A DNA stretch of 64,000 nt from assembly GCF_010587385.1 (NCBI RefSeq), contig NZ_CP047475.1, positions 2,666,001-2,730,000 of the forward strand, given 5' to 3'. Under the pieces are notes generated by a model. It did no database searches. It saw nothing but the letters and a program-made list of their open reading frames with translations, and had not been told where the DNA came from. The stretch's first letter is position 1. Each line of letters begins with the position of its first letter. Source of the DNA: Vibrio astriarenae (GTDB taxonomy: Bacteria; Pseudomonadota; Gammaproteobacteria; Enterobacterales; Vibrionaceae). The translations under genes were made by a program, and so were the position numbers. Shown in pieces: positions 57,376-64,000 of the stretch.

Positions 57376-57867
57376 CTAGCAGTTGTCATCAAAAACAGTA
57401 GCAGAAGCAACTTGATTGATTTCTGTTCCTTGTGCTTGATCGTACCTTACGTAACAACCAGTATCAGTAATCGCACTCGTATCGCCTTCTTTATCAGCAT
57501 CGTAAAATGTCACAACAGTGTAGGCCGTATCGTCATTGGATTGCCCTTCATGAGACAAAACCCAATCATTACTATCTAAACCTGTAACGGCTGCCTCGAT
57601 ACCTGCTGAGCTTGCCGTTGGAAAGCCCCATCGAGTTTCTATACCTGCTACGTCTACCGCAGCAGAAGACCGTTCTTGGTTTTCGACTGCAGCCTTGCCG
57701 TAAGTGATTCCAGCCGCACCTTCCATGGCCCCTTTTAAGCCTTGTAGAGAGGACTTTCTCGCATTTTCCTGCAAATTAAGAAATCTAGGTGCCGCTGTTA
57801 CAGCTAAAATGCCGAGAATAACAATGACAACAACCAGCTCTATTAATGTAAAACCTTTATTATTCAT
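57376..57867 (-). CDS. Second MshA-type major pilin (paralogue)
   Basis: A 163-aa type IV pilin. MNNKGFTLIELVVVIVILGI is processed before Phe. The first 45 mature residues are nearly identical to the adjacent pilin (AAPRFLNLQENARKSSLQGLKGAMEGAAGI), and the distal half has diverged. The C-terminal disulfide pair is GCYVRYD and FDDNC. A strong AAGGAAAAG ribosome site is present. A perfect terminator precedes it, so it needs readthrough or its own promoter. It may be an antigenic variant or a second subunit. Confidence 0.9.
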   Translation of the reverse strand: MNNKGFTLIELVVVIVILGILAVTAAPRFLNLQENARKSSLQGLKGAMEGAAGITYGKAAVENQERSSAAVDVAGIETRWGFPTASSAGIEAAVTGLDSNDWVLSHEGQSNDDTAYTVVTFYDADKEGDTSAITDTGCYVRYDQAQGTEINQVASATVFDDNC

Positions 57868-57878
57868 AGCTTTTCCTT

Positions 57879-57908
57879 AAAAAAGGCCAGCAATGGCTGG
57901 CCTTTTTT
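57879..57908 (-). terminator. Strong terminator between the two pilin genes
   Basis: AAAAAAGGCCAGC, loop AATG, GCTGGCCTTTTTT: a 13-bp perfect stem with A and T runs on both sides. It should limit transcription into the second pilin and mshC-Q. Confidence 0.92.
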
Positions 57909-57927
57909 AAAACTAACACTTAAGCAA

Positions 57928-58404
57928 TTAGCAGCCAGAATCAACTACAAATGCATTCGCTTCTGTGCCAACAGCAGTGCTTGTGGCTTGTTGGTAGTAA
58001 ACGAAACAATTTCCGCTTTCAACAGTTCCAGCATCAAGCGAATCATCCTTAAAAGTAACCACATATGTATTAACTGCACCAGAGGTACTCTCGAAGCCAC
58101 TCCAGTCTTCAGATAGACCAGTAACTGCTAACGCAATGCCTGCTGAAGTTGCTGACGGGTAGCCATATACTGTAGCAATGCCCTCTACACTATCATCACT
58201 TTCTCTTTCTACGCCATTAATTGCTGCTTTGCCATACACGATGCCTGCCGCTCCTGTCATAGCGCCTTTCAGGCCTTGTAGTGAAGATTTACGTGCATCT
58301 TCTTGAAGGTTAAGGAACTTAGGCGCAGCAGTAACTGCCAGAATGCCCAGAATAACGATGACTACCACCAATTCGATTAGTGTGAAACCGCCTTGTCTTT
58401 TCAT
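57928..58404 (-). CDS. mshA: MSHA major pilin MshA
   Basis: A 158-aa type IVa pilin. MKRQGGFTLIELVVVIVILG matches the V. cholerae MshA leader, cleaved between Gly and Phe. The C-terminal disulfide pair is GNCFVYY and VDSGC. I chose ATG 58404; five upstream residues are in frame. It is followed at once by a strong terminator, as expected of the most abundant subunit. Confidence 0.93.
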   Translation of the reverse strand: MKRQGGFTLIELVVVIVILGILAVTAAPKFLNLQEDARKSSLQGLKGAMTGAAGIVYGKAAINGVERESDDSVEGIATVYGYPSATSAGIALAVTGLSEDWSGFESTSGAVNTYVVTFKDDSLDAGTVESGNCFVYYQQATSTAVGTEANAFVVDSGC

Positions 58405-58444
58405 GATTTTATCTCTCATATTAAATTTAAAAATCTCGAACTAA

Positions 58445-59011
58445 TTATTCTAACGTGACAGTTACACGTCCCGTTGTGAGTTCATAAACGAACTCGTGCT
58501 CGCTTGAGCCCTCTCGCTGAACGTAGGTACAAGTGTCTGCAGCGCCATCAGCTTCAGCTGAGTATTTATAACTGGAGTCTGAGGAAGCTTGTGCAACCGT
58601 ACCGACCTTTGGTGGGCTTTGAAGAAGGTTCTCCATTAACTCGATACAGCGAGCATTCGTCGTGCCTTGGCCCGGAGCTGAGTCACTGGTTTTGAGGGCA
58701 TAAGGGTACCCATTGCGAAAACCCGTATCATTCCCACCATTATTGGTTGCACGTGTCAGCCAAAACTCAGTACCGTCATAATTGACATAATTATCTGAAC
58801 TGATGTTAGGACGAGCTTCAGCCTCCCACTGAGCTCTAGCTGAAAGGACTGCAGTAGCAAAGCCACCTGCAACCCCTTCAATACTCGACTTTTTAGCCTC
58901 TTCTGTTACGTCAACAAATCTCGGTAGTGCAGCAACCGCTAACAAACCAAGAACGACTATAACTACAATAAGTTCCACTAGTGTAAAGCCACGTTGTTGG
59001 TTCTTTTTCAT
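58445..59011 (-). CDS. mshB: MSHA pilin-like protein MshB
   Basis: A 188-aa prepilin. MKKNQQRGFTLVELIVVIVVLGLLAVAALPRFVDVTEEAKKSSIEG is the cleaved helix, and the globular part has Cys in RCIELMENL and DTCTYVQREG. The position between mshF and mshA is the MshB place in vibrios. A TATAAT at 59043-59048 is upstream. Confidence 0.92.
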   Translation of the reverse strand: MKKNQQRGFTLVELIVVIVVLGLLAVAALPRFVDVTEEAKKSSIEGVAGGFATAVLSARAQWEAEARPNISSDNYVNYDGTEFWLTRATNNGGNDTGFRNGYPYALKTSDSAPGQGTTNARCIELMENLLQSPPKVGTVAQASSDSSYKYSAEADGAADTCTYVQREGSSEHEFVYELTTGRVTVTLE

Positions 59012-59042
59012 ATGTTTAACCCATCCCTTGAAACAAGATCAC

Positions 59043-59048
59043 ATTATA
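59043..59048 (-). promoter_or_regulatory. Possible internal promoter of mshB-mshA
   Basis: A perfect TATAAT on the minus strand, 32 bp before mshB, with a poor -35 (TTCTTG, 17 bp). V. cholerae has a promoter near mshB, so a structural-gene promoter is expected here. Confidence 0.4.
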
Positions 59049-59093
59049 CTAGAGTATTTCTCCTACAAGAACACTCGTTACAACATTATTTCA

Positions 59094-59552
59094 TCATTTA
59101 GCAACCAAAGTCACATCAACCGAAAACCTATTATTCACAAGACTAATGGATAAGCTCTGATTGTTACCATAATACGAACAATGGTAGTCATTTCCGTTAA
59201 CTTCAGATTCGACTGACTCAAAATCACTTTTCAGTATCTGATTTGCCGGATAAAGCGCTGACCACCAATAGTAACAATCCATCTCCCCTAGAGAGTTAAT
59301 CGGGACAACCCACCCTTTATTGTTGATGTATAAATCTCGACCATCTAAAAACAAGCTAGTAGGCTGCTTCAGTAATAGCCACTCTTGGTGATAAATATTT
59401 GCTTGCTCTAAAATCACTTTGCCTGCAATGATAAATGCTGTATCAACTATCGGTCTTTCCATTTTGCGCCAATGCTGTAAAAACACGGCAATCAATAAAA
59501 GCACGACACAACCCCATATTGCAGTTTGTAAGCGCCGATAGTTATCCGCCAT
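59094..59552 (-). CDS. mshF: MSHA biogenesis protein MshF
   Basis: A 152-aa bitopic protein. MADNYRRLQTAIWGCVVLLLIAVFLQHW gives one TM helix, and the rest is periplasmic. The start at 59552 lies just after the mshG stop with GAGG upstream; an 11-residue extension overlapping mshG is unlikely. Its role in pilus assembly is not defined. Confidence 0.85.
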   Translation of the reverse strand: MADNYRRLQTAIWGCVVLLLIAVFLQHWRKMERPIVDTAFIIAGKVILEQANIYHQEWLLLKQPTSLFLDGRDLYINNKGWVVPINSLGEMDCYYWWSALYPANQILKSDFESVESEVNGNDYHCSYYGNNQSLSISLVNNRFSVDVTLVAK

Positions 59553-59554
59553 AA

Positions 59555-60772
59555 CTAACCTCTGATAGCATCTAGCATTCCCCACATAGGTAAGAAGATA
59601 CCAAGGGCTAACAACAACACCATCCCAGCGACAATCAGCAATAAGATCGGTTCAATACGTGCGGTAAGAGTTTTCAAATCGTAGTCCACCTCACGCTCAT
59701 AGAAATCCGCTACTTCCAACAACAACTCATCGATACGACCGGTTTCTTCACCCACCGAGATCATCTGAATAACGAGTGGGGTAAAAATACCACTCGTCAC
59801 CGCGGTTGATGACACCGTGCTGCCCGACTCGATTTGTGATTTCATCTCAAGCAAACGAGCTTCGAGGTATTTGTTGTCTAATGCCTCTGCCGCCAATGCG
59901 AGAGACTGGTTTAACGGGATGCCTGATTTCAGCATCAAGGCAAACGTTCGAGAAAAGCGCGCCATTAAGGCACGATTGACGATGCCACCGACAATCGGGA
60001 TTCTGAGGCGGATTTTGCCCCACTTTTCTTGCCCTTCTGCCGTGCGCACCCATGCCTGAAACGCAAACAGGCCACCAAAAATTGCCGCTAACATCCATGC
60101 CCAGTAATCAACAAAAAATTCTGACATGCCGATAATGATGCGTGTGGGGAGTGGTAAATCGACACCAAAACGACTGAACATGCTGGTGAATTGCGGTATC
60201 ACCTTAATATTCAGAATAAAAAGGGCGATCACGATAAAGCTGATAACAAAGCTTGGATAACGCATCGCGGTTTTAATTCGCTTGCGAGTTTCCACTTCCT
60301 GCTCGTAATAACCAGCCAGTTGCAACAGCGCCTCATCCAAACGACCCGTATTTTCACCAACGTTTACCATGGAGACAAACAGGGGGCTAAACACACGAGA
60401 ATGTAACTGCATCGAAGCCGCAAGACCGCGACCATTGGTTAGTTCGGCACACACTTCTTCCAGTGCTTCTTTCAACTGTTTATTGGAACAGTTTTGGGTC
60501 AAACCTCGCATTGCACGCAACAGTGGTACGCCTGCCTTAGTCAAGCTGTATAGCTGACGACAGAAAATCACCAACACCTCCAACGGTACCGCTGGAGTGA
60601 ACAAGCTTTGCAGATCAAGGTTGAGGCCACCAGAGCCGCCTTCTGATATCTGCGTAGGAATAATCCCCTTGTTCATCAACGCTTCAGCTGCCAGTTCTTC
60701 AGTTGCAGCTTCGATTTTTCCGTTGGCTTTGTTACCATCAAGATGGCGCCCTTGATATTGATAAGTAGGCAT
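59555..60772 (-). CDS. mshG: MSHA inner-membrane platform protein MshG
   Basis: A 405-aa PilC/GspF-family platform protein. There are two T2SSF domains (about 70-190 and 270-395), each with the VGENTGRLDEALLQLA or VGEETGRIDELLLEVA signature. Three TM segments are visible, at about 170-190, 220-240 and 375-400. It works with MshE in pilus extension and lies 8 bp after mshE. Confidence 0.95.
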   Translation of the reverse strand: MPTYQYQGRHLDGNKANGKIEAATEELAAEALMNKGIIPTQISEGGSGGLNLDLQSLFTPAVPLEVLVIFCRQLYSLTKAGVPLLRAMRGLTQNCSNKQLKEALEEVCAELTNGRGLAASMQLHSRVFSPLFVSMVNVGENTGRLDEALLQLAGYYEQEVETRKRIKTAMRYPSFVISFIVIALFILNIKVIPQFTSMFSRFGVDLPLPTRIIIGMSEFFVDYWAWMLAAIFGGLFAFQAWVRTAEGQEKWGKIRLRIPIVGGIVNRALMARFSRTFALMLKSGIPLNQSLALAAEALDNKYLEARLLEMKSQIESGSTVSSTAVTSGIFTPLVIQMISVGEETGRIDELLLEVADFYEREVDYDLKTLTARIEPILLLIVAGMVLLLALGIFLPMWGMLDAIRG

Positions 60773-60780
60773 ACAAACCT

Positions 60781-62511
60781 CTACATCATGATCGCTTCGG
60801 CATTACCCGAAGTATCACCTTCACCAAGTGTCATTACCTCATCGAGGCTAACAACCCCTTGCAAAGCAAGCTCCATAGCGGAGGCTAACAGTGGTTTATA
60901 GTCTTCTGCTTTTCGTGCTTGTTGAGCAAAGCCCACCGCATCATTCCCGCGCAAGCAGTCCATCATCGCTTGGTCAAACTCAAGCAGCTCGAATACACCG
61001 ATACGTCCACGGTAACCGGTTAGGTTACAGTTCTGGCAGCCACTACCACGCATAAACGTCGCGCCGACTTGGTTAGGGAAGCGTTGTGACAGCCACTGTT
61101 CACGATGGGTTTCCACCGTATCTTCGGTTTTACAATCTGGGCATACTTTTCTTACCAGACGCTGAGCGAGTACCGCACGTACAGAGCTGGCCACCAGATA
61201 GCCTGGCGCGCCCATATCCATCATACGCAGAGCACTGTCGACTGCGTCATTGGTGTGAAGGGTACTCAATACTAAGTGACCCGTTAGAGCGGCACGCAAA
61301 CCAATCTCGACGGTCTCTTGGTCACGCATCTCACCAATCAGAATAATGTCCGGGTCTTGACGTAAGAAAGTACGCAGTACGGTAGAGAAGTCCAAGTTGA
61401 TCTTTGGATTCACTTGCACCTGGTTGACTCGCGGTAAACGATATTCGACCGGATCTTCCGCCGTGATGATCTTCTTACCCGGCTTGTTCAACTCAGAGAG
61501 GGCACCATACAGCGTGGTGGTTTTACCCGAACCGGTAGGGCCTGTTACGAGGATCATACCGTGTGGTCGTTTTAGCTGGCGGCGGAAGCGAGCAAGCAGC
61601 TCTGGCGGCAAACCTGACTCTTCCATCGCACGAACACCGCTTGACTGGTTAAGCAAACGCATCACCACCGACTCACCGTATTGCACTGGCATGGTCGACA
61701 TACGGATATCAACCGATTGGCCTTTAGTGCGGATGTTAAAGCGGCCATCTTGTGGCAGGCGTTTTTCTGAGATGTCGAGGTTCGCCATCAACTTCAAGCG
61801 CAGAACCAGAGCTGACGCGATGTTGACCTCATTCAACAAGGTTTCATGCAAGACACCATCAATACGCTGACGGATACGCAATACATTAGCGTCTGGCTCG
61901 ATATGGATATCAGAGGCATTAACCTGAATCGCATCTTCAAACAGCGAATTTATCAGCTTAACAACCGTTACATCATCACTCTCGCTGTCTTCATCAACGA
62001 GGCTGAAATCAAACACGTCAGTGCTTTGGTGCTCCGCTTGTAACTGTTCTGCAAATGAGGCGATCTCTTTGGTGCGGCGATAGTAGCGATCAAACCCTTC
62101 TACGATCTGTTTCTCTGGCGCGATAACAAAATCGATGGAGTGGTTTGGGAGTTGGCTGAGCAGCGACTCTTGAGCAAAGAGATCGGCAGGATCACTCATT
62201 GCGACGCGAAGTGACGTCTCTGTTTGTCCAATAACCAGCGCTCGTAAGCGACGAGCATGCACCTCAGGCAGAATCTGCACCGCATCGACATCAACTTGGG
62301 CGCGGCTAAGATCAATCAACGGCAGATTAAGCTGTTGAGACAGGAAGTTCAGCATCTGCGCCTCAGTCAAAAAACCAAGCTCAATAAGTGCCGTACCTAG
62401 CTTTCGACCTGTCGACTTCTGAGCAGTAAGTGCCTGCTGGACCTGCTCCTCGGTGATGACCCCCTCCTCAACGAGTAGGTCACCAAGGCGTTTTCTTAGC
62501 TTAATTTTCAC
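60781..62511 (-). CDS. mshE: MSHA assembly ATPase MshE
   Basis: A 576-aa GspE-family extension ATPase. The N-terminal MshEN domain shows both tandem c-di-GMP-binding motifs (KRLGDLLVEEGVITEEQVQQAL and RKLGTALIELGFLTEAQMLNFL). Walker A is GPTGSGKTTT, the Asp box and Walker B include ILIGEMRDQET, HLVLSTLHTNDA is the His box, and the zinc Cys4 is CPDCKTED with CQNC. In V. cholerae c-di-GMP binding here drives MSHA pilus extension. It overlaps mshN by 11 bp. Confidence 0.97.
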   Translation of the reverse strand: MKIKLRKRLGDLLVEEGVITEEQVQQALTAQKSTGRKLGTALIELGFLTEAQMLNFLSQQLNLPLIDLSRAQVDVDAVQILPEVHARRLRALVIGQTETSLRVAMSDPADLFAQESLLSQLPNHSIDFVIAPEKQIVEGFDRYYRRTKEIASFAEQLQAEHQSTDVFDFSLVDEDSESDDVTVVKLINSLFEDAIQVNASDIHIEPDANVLRIRQRIDGVLHETLLNEVNIASALVLRLKLMANLDISEKRLPQDGRFNIRTKGQSVDIRMSTMPVQYGESVVMRLLNQSSGVRAMEESGLPPELLARFRRQLKRPHGMILVTGPTGSGKTTTLYGALSELNKPGKKIITAEDPVEYRLPRVNQVQVNPKINLDFSTVLRTFLRQDPDIILIGEMRDQETVEIGLRAALTGHLVLSTLHTNDAVDSALRMMDMGAPGYLVASSVRAVLAQRLVRKVCPDCKTEDTVETHREQWLSQRFPNQVGATFMRGSGCQNCNLTGYRGRIGVFELLEFDQAMMDCLRGNDAVGFAQQARKAEDYKPLLASAMELALQGVVSLDEVMTLGEGDTSGNAEAIMM

Positions 62512-63592
62512 TGCCGCTCTCCTGTAAGGTGCGAATTAACTTCAATCGCTCACGAGCGAAGGCTTGTGATTGTGTTGAGATGCCGATCGTAGTTAACGAC
62601 TTTTGATAAGCCGCTTTTGCGCTCTCAAGATCGAGCTGTCTCTCTTGTTGGATCGCTAAACCAAGCCACCAGCGAGCGTTTTCTGCGTCAAGGCTGACCA
62701 AACGCTGATAACTATCGAGAGCAAGATCATCTTGATCGGCTTTTTGTGCCAATGCGGCACGCAAAGAGAGATACTCAAGTGAAGGCGTATCAGATAACGG
62801 AACCAATGGGGTTAATGCTGCCTCATGCTGCTTCTCTTTGATCAACATCTTCGACAGCGCTATGCGTAGCGTTTCACCATCTAGATTGAGCTGGATACCT
62901 GATTGAAGGATCTCGAATGCCTTGCGTGCATCCCCTTTACCGTAGAAAAGCGCCGCATATTGTTGACGAACTTTTTCATCATAAGGGGTGTGTCGCAGCG
63001 CCTCGTTAAACGATGAGAGGGCATCTTGAATGTTATTCGCATCAATGGCTTTTTTAGCACGCTGTACTGCGTTTCTTGCAAGCTGCTCTTTGGTCAGCTC
63101 AACCTGCTCAATCATCATGCTTTGCTTCGGAGCAGGTGCATCGACTTTCGCGATAAGCATTGGTTGCTCCACGGGTTTAGTATGAACAGCAGGCTTGGAT
63201 TGTGTGTGTGTTTTCTGTGTACTCACAGCGGCCGGCTGCTCAATAGCAACTTCAGTCACTGTCTTTGACTGCGCTGAATAGATTGCCGATGAGCTATTTG
63301 CCACTCTTTGTGTGGGAGAGTTTATTGGTGTTTGAGGGCTAACATCACTCGGTTGCTCTGGTATTTGCGCAGCCAAATGACTCTCTACACTTTCAAACTC
63401 AGCATAGCGTATTTGTTTGGACTGTTGAGACACCGCCCAACCTCCAACAGCGATGGTCAGTGCAAAGGTTCCAACTACCCAGGGCAGCACAGTTCGGCGC
63501 TTCACAGGCACAATATCCGCCTTTTCGATCGAGTGTTTGGACTCACTCTGCTTGTTCGCTAGCTCTGACAAGGCGTTATTAATAACACTCAT
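62501..63592 (-). CDS. mshN: MSHA biogenesis TPR protein MshN
   Basis: A 363-aa bitopic protein. There is one TM helix at about 34-54 (TVLPWVVGTFALTIAVGGWAV), a Pro/Thr-rich linker to about 150, and TPR repeats from about 180 to the end (AQNAVQRAKKAIDANNIQDALSSFNEALRHTP and later). It probably bridges secretin and platform parts. It overlaps mshM by 4 bp. Confidence 0.92.
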   Translation of the reverse strand: MSVINNALSELANKQSESKHSIEKADIVPVKRRTVLPWVVGTFALTIAVGGWAVSQQSKQIRYAEFESVESHLAAQIPEQPSDVSPQTPINSPTQRVANSSSAIYSAQSKTVTEVAIEQPAAVSTQKTHTQSKPAVHTKPVEQPMLIAKVDAPAPKQSMMIEQVELTKEQLARNAVQRAKKAIDANNIQDALSSFNEALRHTPYDEKVRQQYAALFYGKGDARKAFEILQSGIQLNLDGETLRIALSKMLIKEKQHEAALTPLVPLSDTPSLEYLSLRAALAQKADQDDLALDSYQRLVSLDAENARWWLGLAIQQERQLDLESAKAAYQKSLTTIGISTQSQAFARERLKLIRTLQESGSEN

Positions 63593-64000
63593 GAGTTACT
63601 CCACCCCCACAGCATAGGGGTTTTAAATTTAGGTTTGCAGCTATCCACCGTATCGTGAATCGCAGCAAACAGATGTTCATTATTGATATGACTGGTTTGC
63701 CGACTAAAGGCCAATATCAAGGCTTTATGGGCTATCTGGTTGATCAAGCGAGGGTTGCCCTTTCCCGCGCGCCAAATCGCTTTTTTAACGGCTAATGAAA
63801 AGATGTCTTGTTGCTCTGTTGTGGCTTTGAGCCTCGCATCAATATAAGCCACACCCTCGTCAAGCGTTAACGGACGAAGCTGAGCACTAAATGTAATACG
63901 TTGACGAAACTGTCGCAGGTGGTGCTGCGACAAACGTTCATCAAGCTCAGGTTGACCTAAAAGCACAATCTGCAGCAGTTTATTCCGTTCGGTCTCTAGA
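63589..64000 (-). CDS. mshM: MSHA ATPase MshM (C-terminal part, cut by window edge)
   Basis: The frame is open to the window edge at 64000 and reads ETERNKLLQIVLLGQPELDERLSQHHLRQFRQRITF, the Walker B and sensor region of ExeA/MshM-type AAA+ ATPases, then KGNPRLINQIAHKALILAFS. The start and Walker A lie outside. ExeA relatives help assemble the secretin through the cell wall. Confidence 0.88.
   Translation of the reverse strand, partial: LETERNKLLQIVLLGQPELDERLSQHHLRQFRQRITFSAQLRPLTLDEGVAYIDARLKATTEQQDIFSLAVKKAIWRAGKGNPRLINQIAHKALILAFSRQTSHINNEHLFAAIHDTVDSCKPKFKTPMLWGWSNS

Overview
This window looks like the larger chromosome of a marine Vibrio species. The evidence is a near-typical RpoD, a complete MSHA pilus locus beside mreBCD, an OlsF-type ornithine-lipid synthase, and the enterobacterial/vibrio order epd-pgk-fbaA-mscS-yggE. 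Codon use in pykF, fbaA and pgk is strongly biased, as in a fast-growing gammaproteobacterium. No helper phage, transposon, CRISPR array or rRNA operon is visible. LAYOUT. 1-2109: rpoD, its terminator, and a tRNA-Ile2(CAU) gene with a near-consensus promoter. 2110-12527: a 10.4-kb AT-rich integrative element inserted in the 3' end of that tRNA. It is bounded by 46-bp identical repeats and carries tandem 11-bp repeats just inside each end. Its left part is a cargo module: an Mrr-like nuclease, a thymidylate-synthase-fold enzyme overlapping an aGPT-Pplase3-family protein, and a HigBA-like toxin with an HTH-ImmA/IrrE antitoxin. Its right part is a phage-satellite-like core: P2 gpA-type HUH replication endonuclease, small winged-helix protein, AlpA regulator, XRE repressor, small ORFs, an unknown 314-aa protein and a tyrosine integrase. 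12528-19070: a sensor HD-GYP phosphodiesterase, a membrane fatty-acid desaturase behind two FabR/DesT-like palindromes, and olsF. 19300-27875: nagB, mtlADR with CRP and Fur-like sites, a HAD phosphatase, glmS and a DeoR-type regulator (amino-sugar and mannitol use). 28304-37494: pykF, a diguanylate cyclase, then yggE, mscS, fbaA, pgk and epd (glycolysis). 37700-39769: rraB and arginine deiminase. 39892-50673: tldD, a nitrilase, yhdP, rng, maf, mreD, mreC and mreB on the minus strand (cell shape and envelope). 50824-64000: the MSHA pilus genes mshQ to mshM, with two mshA-type pilin genes separated by a strong terminator. HOW IT FITS TOGETHER. The host part is ordinary core metabolism, envelope and adhesion. 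A c-di-GMP theme links the diguanylate cyclase, the HD-GYP protein and the c-di-GMP-binding MshE ATPase. The unusual part is the island. Its TS-like enzyme keeps the catalytic residues but has Asp at the position where thymidylate synthases have the uracil-selecting Asn, as in phage T4 dCMP hydroxymethylase. It overlaps by 53 bp a gene of a family predicted to work on hypermodified pyrimidines, next to a nuclease that could discriminate modified DNA. I propose this as the most likely undescribed system here: a nucleotide or base-modification module, possibly for defence, carried by a satellite-like element. That function is inference.
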